Made by a program: the position numbers and the translations under genes
Notes under the pieces: model-generated
Databases searched by the model: none
What the model was told of the DNA's origin: nothing
Seen by the model: only the letters and a program-made list of their open reading frames with translations
Shown: positions 27,701 to 34,619 of the stretch, one piece after another
Position numbering within the stretch: the stretch's first letter is position 1
Layout: each line of letters begins with the position of its first letter
Assembly (NCBI GenBank): GCA_003225005.1
Contig: QIAN01000070.1
Span: 1 to 64,000 of the forward strand
Direction of reading: 5' to 3'
Length of the DNA: 64,000 nucleotides
Source of the DNA: Acidobacteriota bacterium
Lineage (GTDB): Bacteria > Acidobacteriota > Terriglobia > Terriglobales > Acidobacteriaceae

Positions 27701-27975
27701 AGTTCTAGGGCCGTGCCCTCGGTGAGAAGCTTTGTGGTAGAGCCAGGAACAAAAAGTCTTTGTGCGTTCAGTTGGAAAACCGGCTTGTCAGAGTCCAGCG
27801 AATAGAACTCGATCCCGAACTGCGAGTGCGTAAATTCCGGACGGTTCATGATTTGTTGAATGCGTCTGTCAAACGTCTCAGGGGCCTGAGCAAAAAGCAC
27901 ACTGGCGCAAAGACAAAGTGAACCGCCTATAGACATAATCCATTTAAGTACCGCCAACGCGCCGCTTTTTGTCAT
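24709..27975 (-). CDS. Fusion: D-Ala-D-Ala carboxypeptidase (PBP4/S13) + N-acyl-D-amino-acid deacylase-like amidohydrolase
   Basis: 1088 aa with a signal peptide (cut near FAQA, residue 30). Residues 31 to about 530 are a complete PBP4/DacB-type peptidase: S79-T-T-K82, S354-Q-N356 and K461-T-G463. From residue 544 (TYDVIIKNGKIIDGSGNPW) runs a full amidohydrolase like D-aminoacylases, with THMRSEG (H757), FHLKVSG (H787) and the C-terminal GYFADITVFD. The usual HxH after PGFID is replaced by LGQ, and the D-aminoacylase metal Cys region reads GEGQS, so the metal site is remodelled. Both halves look intact in one frame. The combination suggests release of terminal D-amino acids and hydrolysis of an N-acyl-D-amino acid or similar amide. 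The start overlaps the 60-aa ORF upstream as ATGA. Confidence 0.9.
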   Translation of the reverse strand: MTKSGALAVLKWIMSIGGSLCLCASVLFAQAPETFDRRIQQIMNRPEFTHSQFGIEFYSLDSDKPVFQLNAQRLFVPGSTTKLLTEGTALELLGSDYRFHSRIYRTGRVREDGTLEGDLILVASGDPNLSARIQPGGTLAFENEDHSYGGPDSKGVPGDSLLVIHELARQVADKGIKRIKGRVLVDATLFPEGDRELGTGVVISPMVVNDNVIDVIAQPGANEGSPITLQISPKTSYVQFINQAKTGKADSKADLNYINEKTNPDGTRSVTLAGNLPLGKPFGMNAYSVPEPSRFAETVLVEALKQAGVNARLPAPTEKFDFKSLAANYTPENLVAEHISSPLKEEVKVTLKVSQNLHASMTPFILGAVLAHKDKKINQAGFDLEHDFLQRAGLDLSAAAQSDGAGGNAYFTPDFMARYLAFMAKQKDFADFDRSLPILGRDGTLAKIQVASPAAGHIHAKTGTYDVDDALNKNLLVTGKGLAGYMETSNGQHFAFALYANMVSVTTDDPEAAQKVVGEALGEIASAAYDAPLLTQPPVQASTTYDVIIKNGKIIDGSGNPWASGDLAIRGDRIAAIGKLNGATAQRVIDASGLLVSPGFIDMLGQSEEALLIDNRSLSKLSQGITTEITGEGQSIAPQTPLTLAPRQPELDHYHLKVDWSDLDGYFKRLERTGTPLNIGTYVGAAQVREAVLGDVDRAPTPEELEKMKGLVAQAMQQGAFGLSTALIYPPGHYATTEELIELAKVAAQYGGIYGTHMRSEGQTEPQAIAEALRIGREAGLPVEIFHLKVSGKTRWGSMPKIVGMIQSARSSGQDVTADMYPYVAGGTALAASLPPWVADGGLDKLLERLKDPSIRKKIKLGMTSDQPTWENLYFDSGGGTGVMVSGVVNPDLKKYDGQTIAQIAAEQKKMPLDALFDFILADKGQTGALYFIANEKDLQYGLKQPWTSVCLDANELSLDGPLFEAHSHPRAFGAMPRFLGHYIRDLDLLPLEQAVRKMTSLPAQRERLGDRGLLKQGYFADITVFDPEQIRDAATYAEPTQLSQGVKYVFVNGQLEFVDGRVTGAKAGRPLRNSTWKGPAALEASAR

Positions 27976-28154
27976 TGATAATTCCCTGATCCCAAGTTAT
28001 GGATCTGCTGCAAGGAGCTTTTGGTTCCAGCTAAGAACGCATCCTTTGAACTGGCACTGCCGGCAACACTCGATTTTTGATTGGCTGCTTGAGAACGTTT
28101 CGGCGTGATCTGTTCAAAGCTAAGGTTAAGAACACAGCAGAAAGAACGTCGCAT
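27972..28154 (-). CDS. Small ORF (60 aa) coupled to the PBP4-deacylase fusion
   Basis: The ATG at 28154 has a very good ribosome binding site (AAGGAGAGTTG). The stop overlaps the start of the fusion gene as ATGA, the signature of translational coupling. The peptide starts MRRSFCCVLNLSF and is then polar, rich in Ser, Gln and Lys (SSVAGSASSKDAF). I recognise no family. It may be a true small protein, a leader that sets translation of the large gene, or the remains of a longer gene. Confidence 0.5.
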   Translation of the reverse strand: MRRSFCCVLNLSFEQITPKRSQAANQKSSVAGSASSKDAFLAGTKSSLQQIHNLGSGNYQ

Positions 28155-28198
28155 CAACTCTCCTTCTAATGTCGAAGCCGCAAGGTAAGACATGGCGG

Positions 28199-29329
28199 TC
28201 AAGCTGGTACCGATACGGCGTCCACCTTCCACGATTCTTGACGGACGGTCAGCTTATTCACTGCACTGCGCCGCACCGTATACCCGAGCCCCGGCGACTT
28301 AGGGGCCGCGATTGTGCCGTTCGGGCTCACGGTTACCTCGGGATCAATGATGTCCTCATCCCAATAGCGGTGACTGGCCGAGACGTCTCCTGGCAACGTG
28401 AATCCAGGCAACGTGGACATCGCAATGTTGTGCACCCGTCCGATACCGCTTTCCAGCATTCCGCCGCACCACGCCGGCACTGATTGTTGGCGGCAAACAT
28501 CTTGTACGCGGCGAGCCTCACTGTGTCCTCCAACGCGCCCCAGTTTGATGTTAATAATCCGGCAGGCACCCAGCTCGATCGCAGTGGCCGCATGACGGGC
28601 GTTATGAATGCACTCGTCGAGGCAAATTGCAGTTTTGATCTGCGATTGTAGTTTAGCGTGAGAATGAATGTCATCCCAGTACAACGGTTGCTCAATCATG
28701 AGCAGATTAAATTCATCGAGCTCCTTCAAGTGGGGCGCATCTTCAAGACGATACGCAGAGTTGGCATCCACGGAGAGTCGTATATCCGGAAATTGTTTGC
28801 GGACAGCAGCGACAGAAGCCAGGTCCTTGCCAGGTTTGATCTTCAACTTGATTCGTTGATATCCACTCTTCAGCTCCTCTTCGACTTTCTTTACTAAGGA
28901 CTGCGGATTTTCGCGTATTCCAAGGGAAACGCCGCAGGCGATCTGTTCCAGTGTGCCGCCCAGCAATTTCCACAGGGGCACACCTCGTTGCTGCGCCTCA
29001 ATGTCCCAAAGCGCGTTCTCCACGCCGGCCTTGGCCATGTGATGACCACGAATCCCCTCTGTTCGCTCAGGAAAATCAGAGGCTGCCGCGAGATTGTTTC
29101 CGATGAGCGAAGGCGCGATGAAATCGGAGATGATGTGCCAGGCTGTCTGTGTGGTCTCAGGGTTGTAAGAAGGCGTCTCGTCCGTAGTGATCTCGCCCCA
29201 GCCAGTCACTCCATCAGCGCTGACTTCCACCAGAACAATCCTGCGATCTTGGGTCACGCCAAAGCTGGTCTCAAATGGTGACCTGAGGCGCATTTTGATT
29301 TCGCGCAAATTAATGAACTCAATCTTCAT
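28199..29329 (-). CDS. Enolase-superfamily N-succinyl/N-acylamino acid racemase or o-succinylbenzoate synthase
   Basis: 376 aa with every residue of the MLE-subgroup NSAR/OSBS site: K163-I-K165, D188 in SVDANSAY, E213 in MIEQPL, D238 in CLDEC and K262 in INIKLGRVGG, plus the C-terminal GGMLESGIGRVHN. Such enzymes make o-succinylbenzoate for menaquinone, racemise N-succinyl or N-acyl amino acids, or do both. No menaquinone genes are near, while a D-amino-acid deacylase-like domain is two genes downstream, so racemisation of N-acylamino acids is the better guess. GGAG precedes the ATG. It overlaps the upstream gene by 11 bases. Confidence 0.85.
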   Translation of the reverse strand: MKIEFINLREIKMRLRSPFETSFGVTQDRRIVLVEVSADGVTGWGEITTDETPSYNPETTQTAWHIISDFIAPSLIGNNLAAASDFPERTEGIRGHHMAKAGVENALWDIEAQQRGVPLWKLLGGTLEQIACGVSLGIRENPQSLVKKVEEELKSGYQRIKLKIKPGKDLASVAAVRKQFPDIRLSVDANSAYRLEDAPHLKELDEFNLLMIEQPLYWDDIHSHAKLQSQIKTAICLDECIHNARHAATAIELGACRIINIKLGRVGGHSEARRVQDVCRQQSVPAWCGGMLESGIGRVHNIAMSTLPGFTLPGDVSASHRYWDEDIIDPEVTVSPNGTIAAPKSPGLGYTVRRSAVNKLTVRQESWKVDAVSVPA

Positions 29330-29831
29330 AACGCTCCAACAAATAAGTTCCGTACTCGTGATCTATTTTGAAACCAGTGATCGCATAGGAACTTTCGCAG
29401 AGTTGCTGAAGTTCCGAACGAAGGCCGCGCTGAATGTTTTCCGCCTGTCCAGGCTCTGATTTGCAGATTTGGCCTAGGTGGAGGGGAACAGAAATCTGTT
29501 TATGTCTTGTTGCAGTTTGGGAGGCGCGCCCGTGCAAAATCGCTCTCACCCAGTCCGTAGCTTCGCAATCTTTGGCGGGTGGAATGATCTCAACCTGAAT
29601 TCCTATTTCTTCAAAGCAGCGTTTGATTGCGGTCCATTGCTTCTTTGCCTTGACACCATCCCCCTTGCCCAGATGGTTCCTCATGTAAGGATTTTTTACG
29701 TCAACGACATCGAAGGCGGGAGAGCACATCAACACGGACTTTGGATATGGCGTGCCGCGCAATGCTCCCAGAACATCGCCAGGAGGTAATTGGTCAGCGC
29801 GCGATAGCACGGTAGAATTTAGACTAGTCAT
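29319..29831 (-). CDS. Truncated DDAH/amidinotransferase-like protein
   Basis: 170 aa. Residues 30 to about 85 (VLMCSPAFDVVDV, NPYM, QWTAIKRCFEEIG, VEIIPPAKDCE) resemble the N-terminal strand-helix unit of dimethylargininase / arginine deiminase-fold enzymes. In those a PDMVFTAN-like motif and later catalytic His and Cys should follow; here the sequence diverges after PPAKDCE and ends early, so the active site is missing. The last 85 residues match nothing I know. The start overlaps the permease stop (ATGA) and the end overlaps the racemase start, so translation is likely. It may be a decaying gene kept for coupling, or a recruited small domain. Confidence 0.55.
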   Translation of the reverse strand: MTSLNSTVLSRADQLPPGDVLGALRGTPYPKSVLMCSPAFDVVDVKNPYMRNHLGKGDGVKAKKQWTAIKRCFEEIGIQVEIIPPAKDCEATDWVRAILHGRASQTATRHKQISVPLHLGQICKSEPGQAENIQRGLRSELQQLCESSYAITGFKIDHEYGTYLLERYED

Positions 29832-31222
29832 GCTTGGCTTCCAACCGGAGTGCTCGCGGCATGCAGCTTGCGCCAGATCGCGTACGCAGGAGCACCCGCC
29901 AGCACAATTCCCAGCCCTACCACCGCACGCTTCGGCTGGGTGGCAATGGTGTTGGTCACAAGAGCGATGGCCGAAGCGATAAACACCAGCGGCGTGACCG
30001 GATAGCCGGGAACTCGGTATGGACGATTGGCATATGGCAAGCGTTTGCGATATACAAACACACTGGCTGCCGCTAGTGCATAAAAGATCCAGCCAATAAA
30101 CACGACATAGGTTAGGAGTTGTTCAAATGTCCCGCTGGCAGCGAGGGTCGCGGCCCACATGGCGGCCGCAATCACGGCGAATGCTGGTGTTCCAAACCGC
30201 GGATGCACTTCGGAAAGACGTTGAAAAAAGACACCGTCTTTCGCCATCGCGTAGTAAACCCGGGGTGCAGTCAGCATGATGGAGTTGGCTGCGCTGAACA
30301 TGGAGATAAGAATGGTGAGCGCCACTAATTTCGCAACCCTCGGCCCGATCACAAATGAAACCGCAGTCGCTGCTACGCGGTTGGAATTTGCCACCCCATC
30401 GGCGCCTAGGGCAGCGAGATAAGCGACATTGGCAAACAAATAGATGCCGATCAGCGCTACCGATCCGGCCAGGAAGGCGAGCGGGAAATTACGTTGCGGA
30501 TTCAAGGTTTCGCCGGCGGTAAAGGTTGCGTATTGCCAACCCTCGTAGGCCCAAAGCACGCTGATCATGGCCAGGCCAAATCCTGAAGCTAGCGCGCCTG
30601 GGCTTAAATGTTGCGATGTTGCGATCACGGCGCCAAAGCTTTTTCCCATCCACAGTAGAGCTGCTCCCATCAGCACAATGGCAGCTACCTTCAAAGTCGT
30701 AGTCACGTTCTGGAGGTCCGAACTTTGGCGCGTGCCGCGCACATTCACCACACAGATCACGGCAATCATCAGAACCGAAACCAGCTTGGCCAGCAGCGGG
30801 GTAAGTGGAATGAACTCGGCAAGATAATTGCTGAAGGCAACAGCCAGCGTGGCGACAGAGCCAGCGCTGATCACAAAAAACAGAGTCCAGCCAAAAAGAA
30901 ACGCGAGGAACGGGCCGAAACAATCGCGAATGTAAACGTAGAGACCGCCAGCCTGTGGTTTCATCGCGCTCAGCTCGCCATAGGTGAGCGCGCCCAACAG
31001 TGACAGGACACCGCCCGCAATCCAAACGCACAATCCGAGCGCGATCGAATTGCCAAGTGGACGAAGCACCGCGCCCGGAACAAGAAAAATACCTGAACCA
31101 ATCACCGTCCCAATGATGAGTAAGAATAGATCTCGAAATCTTAAGACTCGAGACAGCTGCCGCTGGCGGGATTTGTCTTCCTGTTGCACGTGCAAATTGT
31201 CAACCGCATTAGGAACGAGCAT
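29828..31222 (-). CDS. APC-superfamily amino acid permease
   Basis: 464 aa from the ATG at 31222, preceded by GAGGG; a TTG 18 bases upstream has no room for a ribosome binding site. About 12 transmembrane helices can be counted. TM1 has the APC signature FLLIIGTVIGSGIFLVPGAV and TM6 lies around GLAMISVLWAYEGWQY. It looks like an amino acid/polyamine exchanger or proton symporter of the inner membrane (LAT-like, YfnA-like). Together with the racemase and deacylase downstream it would bring freed amino acids or derivatives into the cytoplasm. Confidence 0.9.
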   Translation of the reverse strand: MLVPNAVDNLHVQQEDKSRQRQLSRVLRFRDLFLLIIGTVIGSGIFLVPGAVLRPLGNSIALGLCVWIAGGVLSLLGALTYGELSAMKPQAGGLYVYIRDCFGPFLAFLFGWTLFFVISAGSVATLAVAFSNYLAEFIPLTPLLAKLVSVLMIAVICVVNVRGTRQSSDLQNVTTTLKVAAIVLMGAALLWMGKSFGAVIATSQHLSPGALASGFGLAMISVLWAYEGWQYATFTAGETLNPQRNFPLAFLAGSVALIGIYLFANVAYLAALGADGVANSNRVAATAVSFVIGPRVAKLVALTILISMFSAANSIMLTAPRVYYAMAKDGVFFQRLSEVHPRFGTPAFAVIAAAMWAATLAASGTFEQLLTYVVFIGWIFYALAAASVFVYRKRLPYANRPYRVPGYPVTPLVFIASAIALVTNTIATQPKRAVVGLGIVLAGAPAYAIWRKLHAASTPVGSQA

Positions 31223-31373
31223 TGGACCCTCGTTCAACAACCTTCAATGTGCTTCCGCAAAGATACGAGCATGATGCGCTCGATCAATGCATCATAGGCC
31301 TGCCGAATCCTGCGCTCTGCTGTTTCGCTTGACGATGAGAATGATGTCGGCTCTCCTGTTCAAGCAATCCGGA

Positions 31374-33449
31374 TCAATAATTCAAATTGAAATTCAGCAC
31401 GTTCCAGTACACTTCAAACCAAACCAAACCGAGGCATGCAAGACCAATCAAGGTTTCAAATATCCTGCTGACCCATGTGCGAGACTGGACGGAGGAAGAC
31501 AACGGAACCGCCACGGAATCGCCCGGCACAGCCGCCCGCGCCGGAGCCGTTCTCCAAACCTGTAATGCGTTATAGATAACCGCGATGGTTCCAACCGCGC
31601 CCAGCAGGCCAACCCCTTGCAGCAAGTGAAGCTTGAGATCGAGGTGACTATTCAAGGCGCCGGGATCGTCCAGGGCGTTCGCGAGTCCGACAAAACAACC
31701 AACAAAGATTAAGTCCACCAGACAAACCAGGCGTGTGGCAATCCGCAGTCGCCACTCCCTTCTCGTTAGGTTCAGTTTGCGCCCGTAATGCCGCCGCACC
31801 AGCGCTGCTACTGGCCAGAATACGATCGCCAGGACCATGATGGCCAGACTCCCGACCAGCACGACCATATTGAATAACTTTCCCTGCGCCCCACCGACCC
31901 GCTGGAATATGAAGAATGGGAAATCAATGGCAAAGTAAAGTTTGCCGTTCGCATCCCTCTTGAATGCAACCTTGTCCTGGCCATTCACGTCGCGATAAAC
32001 AAGCGGAGCGATCTCGTGCAGTTTCTTCGGCTCTCCATTGAAATCCTTAAGCTCTTCTACCGAGATACTTCCGTCGGAATGGCCTGAAACCTTCACTTCT
32101 CCGAATGGATTAAGAGCTTCGAGCAGATTTCCCTGCGAGCGTCGGCTCGACAGGTAGCGCCCTGAGACTTCCCGCGCATCGGCGGCCGCCGTAGAAACCG
32201 GCGTGGCTGCCGGAGCTGGGTAGGGAAAGTAACGGTCGAGGAATTTTTCCCAGAGTGCGGTGCGCTCACTGATATCGCCTTTTCCAGGGCTATTGTAAGA
32301 AACGAAGAAGCCGATGCCGGCATCCGGCATTAAGTGAAGATCGCTGTGAAAATACACGGTATCGCCGCCGTGCCCGATGATGCGGTGGCCGTTTCGAGTT
32401 TCTTCATAAAATCCAAGGGCCATTCCATTCATGGCGGGATGCGCGGCGAATTGCCGCGAATGCATCAGCTCCGCTGTCTCCGGACGGAGTATTTGGGCGT
32501 CACCATATTTTCCATTCTGGAGATGCGCAATGATGAAATGGGTCATATCCACCGCGGAAGTCGATACGCTGCCGGCAGGCCAGGCTTGAACTACTTCAAA
32601 CGATTTCGCGCCTCCCGAGGCTACCTTGTAACCGCTCGACATCAGCGGTTTCAGATTTTCCGGCAGCGGCTGCGCAAACGTAGTCTTGGTCATGCCCAAC
32701 GGGCTGAAGATGTGGTGATTGATGTAGTCACTGAAGGGCTCGCCCGATACTCGCTGCACGATGTACCCCGCGAGCGTCGTAGCGTAATTCGAATACGCCG
32801 GCGTAACGCCCGGAGGAAATATTCGGTTCGGAATATGGGCCATTACGTAAGTCCTCAGGGGCGTAAGATCGCTGGTGTCCTTTACAAATAGATCTTTTGC
32901 AGTCTCACCGAATCCCGATGTATGGGTCATGATATTGCGCAGCGTGATCGGTTGTGGGTAAGTCGCAGGGATCTTGAAATCCAAGTAGTCGTTCACGTCG
33001 CGATCCAAATTGAGTTTGTCCTGCTCGACCTGCTGCATGACCGCTGTCCAGGTAAAAAGCTTCGATACAGACCCGGGGCGGAACAGGGTGTCCTCGGGCG
33101 AGACCGGTTTCTTCTTGGCGACATCGGCATAGCCATATCCTTTGGCGAACAGAACCTTTCCCTCCTTCACCACTGCGATCACCACGCCTCCAATATCGTC
33201 GCGTTCGATCTGCAGGGGAACAAGCCCATCGAGAAAAGCCTCGACGTCGGCCCCGGTCAATGGGTGCGCGGACGCCGGTGCAGCCTCCGTTTTCTGCTCC
33301 GCTTGTGTCTTCGGCGCCAACGGATTCACTCTGGGTTTTTGGCTCCACGCCACGAAAGAAAACGGAAGCAGCACTGCAAAGGAAAGCATGGCAATAATCG
33401 CGCACAAGCGCGTCGTCGATGAATCGGGCTTCGACAATGGAGTCTTCAT
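31374..33449 (-). CDS. Class C serine hydrolase with four-helix membrane tail
   Basis: 691 aa from the ATG at 33449 (AGAGG six bases upstream); the longer open frame to 33560 runs into the promoter region. An N-terminal signal anchor (LCAIIAMLSFAVLLPFSFVA) is followed by a beta-lactamase-type domain with S-V-S-K in PGSVSKLF, YSN in PAYSNYA and HGG in GHGGDTVYF. About 220 C-terminal residues include four hydrophobic helices, so the enzyme is membrane-anchored with its active site in the periplasm. This layout resembles PbpE/FmtA-like proteins acting on D-alanyl groups. It is the first gene of the leftward set, divergent from the RpiR regulator. Confidence 0.88.
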   Translation of the reverse strand: MKTPLSKPDSSTTRLCAIIAMLSFAVLLPFSFVAWSQKPRVNPLAPKTQAEQKTEAAPASAHPLTGADVEAFLDGLVPLQIERDDIGGVVIAVVKEGKVLFAKGYGYADVAKKKPVSPEDTLFRPGSVSKLFTWTAVMQQVEQDKLNLDRDVNDYLDFKIPATYPQPITLRNIMTHTSGFGETAKDLFVKDTSDLTPLRTYVMAHIPNRIFPPGVTPAYSNYATTLAGYIVQRVSGEPFSDYINHHIFSPLGMTKTTFAQPLPENLKPLMSSGYKVASGGAKSFEVVQAWPAGSVSTSAVDMTHFIIAHLQNGKYGDAQILRPETAELMHSRQFAAHPAMNGMALGFYEETRNGHRIIGHGGDTVYFHSDLHLMPDAGIGFFVSYNSPGKGDISERTALWEKFLDRYFPYPAPAATPVSTAAADAREVSGRYLSSRRSQGNLLEALNPFGEVKVSGHSDGSISVEELKDFNGEPKKLHEIAPLVYRDVNGQDKVAFKRDANGKLYFAIDFPFFIFQRVGGAQGKLFNMVVLVGSLAIMVLAIVFWPVAALVRRHYGRKLNLTRREWRLRIATRLVCLVDLIFVGCFVGLANALDDPGALNSHLDLKLHLLQGVGLLGAVGTIAVIYNALQVWRTAPARAAVPGDSVAVPLSSSVQSRTWVSRIFETLIGLACLGLVWFEVYWNVLNFNLNY

Positions 33450-33521
33450 ATGCACCTCTTCTGACCTTCTTCTGACCTTCGCCCATAACGCGGCTACATC
33501 ATACGCAGGGCGTCCTTCAAA

Positions 33522-33572
33522 TGCAACATCTGATGTTTTATATTGACATAAGTGCAACAAATGGTGTACATG
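33522..33572 (+). promoter_or_regulatory. Divergent control region with direct repeats and promoter
   Basis: Two direct repeats, TGCAACATCTG (33522-33532) and TGCAACAAATG (33553-33563), are spaced 31 bases apart, about three helical turns. The first overlaps the palindrome AACATC/GATGTT (33525-33537). Between and around them a plus-strand promoter can be read: TTGACA (33543-33548) with TACATG (33567-33572) at 18 bases. The layout suits a regulator acting on both directions, plausibly the RpiR protein encoded just downstream. Confidence 0.5.
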
Positions 33573-33614
33573 AACAATGCAGGACGGTGAGACAGAACCG
33601 TCACACCCGCGCTT

Positions 33615-34619
33615 ATGTCACAAAGCCATCAAGTGGATCTCGACGGACATAAAACTGGCAGTCCGCGCTCGTCGCAACCAGAGGAGAAGCTAACGGACCA
33701 CCAGGTTTGGATGACACCTCTGGAGAGCGCCTTTGCCAAGGCGGAATCGAAACTCAACTTAAGCCGTCGGCGATTGTTGCGCGAAATTCTTGAGAATTCG
33801 GAAGATACCTACTTTCTTTCTTCACGTGAGCTGGCCAAACGCTACAAGGTGGACACCGCCACTGTTGTCCGCACCATTCAGGCCTTGGGATATGAGCGCT
33901 ACGCCGATTTCACCGCCCATTTACGCTCTCATTTCGTAAGCCGCATCACTCCCTACACTCTGTTGAAGACTGCCACCCGCGCGCACAGCAGCCTGGCAGG
34001 TCGCGTTGAACAGAGTCTTGAGATGGAATCGCGCAATCTACATAGCTTGCGTTCAAGCCTTCATACTGATGAGGTAATCGCCCTTGCGAAGCGCATCCAT
34101 CGCGCGCGCCGGATTATGGTGGTTGGCGTTGATTTTGCCTTTTCGCTCTCCAGTTTGCTCGCCTATGCCCTGGTTTCGATTGGCCATGATGCCGAAGCTC
34201 CCGGAGGTTCCACCGGGAACTTGCAACAAAAAGTAAATCTGCTTGGCCCCAAGGATTTGCTGATTGCCATCAGTTTTGGCCGTTGCCTGCGCGACACCGT
34301 CGATTCCGTCACCCGCGCCCATAAACGCAAGGTTCCGACTCTTGGGATTACCAACAGCGAAACCTCGCCGATTGCGCGCTTTTGCGATTCGTCATGGATC
34401 GCCTCAATTGCCAATCCTTCATTTCATGGTTCCTATGTGGCGCCTCTTGCCGCCATCAATGCACTACTCGTTGCCTGCGCGCATATTCATCCCCAGCACA
34501 CGCTCAACGTGTTGCGCCACAAAGAACAAGAGTTCCGAACGGGAACGCGCTGGTATTCGCCGACCAATGCCGATGAATCCCGCAAATTTGAGGAGGAAAG
34601 TCATGAACAGGCAGGTTAG
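33615..34619 (+). CDS. RpiR/MurR family transcriptional regulator
   Basis: 334 aa. After a 30-residue polar leader comes the RpiR-type helix-turn-helix (about 45-110: YFLSSRELAKRYKVDTATVVRTIQALGY) and then a SIS domain (about 150-290) with RIMVVGVDFAFSLSS and DLLIAISFGRCLRDTV. SIS domains in this family bind phosphosugars, as in MurR which senses MurNAc-6-phosphate. The gene is divergent from the serine-hydrolase/permease set and overlaps the TonB receptor gene by 17 bases, so it is the likely local regulator. The ligand cannot be read; a cell-wall-derived sugar phosphate would fit the neighbourhood. Confidence 0.88.
   Translation: MSQSHQVDLDGHKTGSPRSSQPEEKLTDHQVWMTPLESAFAKAESKLNLSRRRLLREILENSEDTYFLSSRELAKRYKVDTATVVRTIQALGYERYADFTAHLRSHFVSRITPYTLLKTATRAHSSLAGRVEQSLEMESRNLHSLRSSLHTDEVIALAKRIHRARRIMVVGVDFAFSLSSLLAYALVSIGHDAEAPGGSTGNLQQKVNLLGPKDLLIAISFGRCLRDTVDSVTRAHKRKVPTLGITNSETSPIARFCDSSWIASIANPSFHGSYVAPLAAINALLVACAHIHPQHTLNVLRHKEQEFRTGTRWYSPTNADESRKFEEESHEQAG

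Noticed and set aside
28199-29329. Menaquinone MenC as the role of the racemase-like enolase
   Set aside because: Possible by sequence, but no other men gene lies near and the neighbours act on amides and D-amino acids; left as an alternative in the call.
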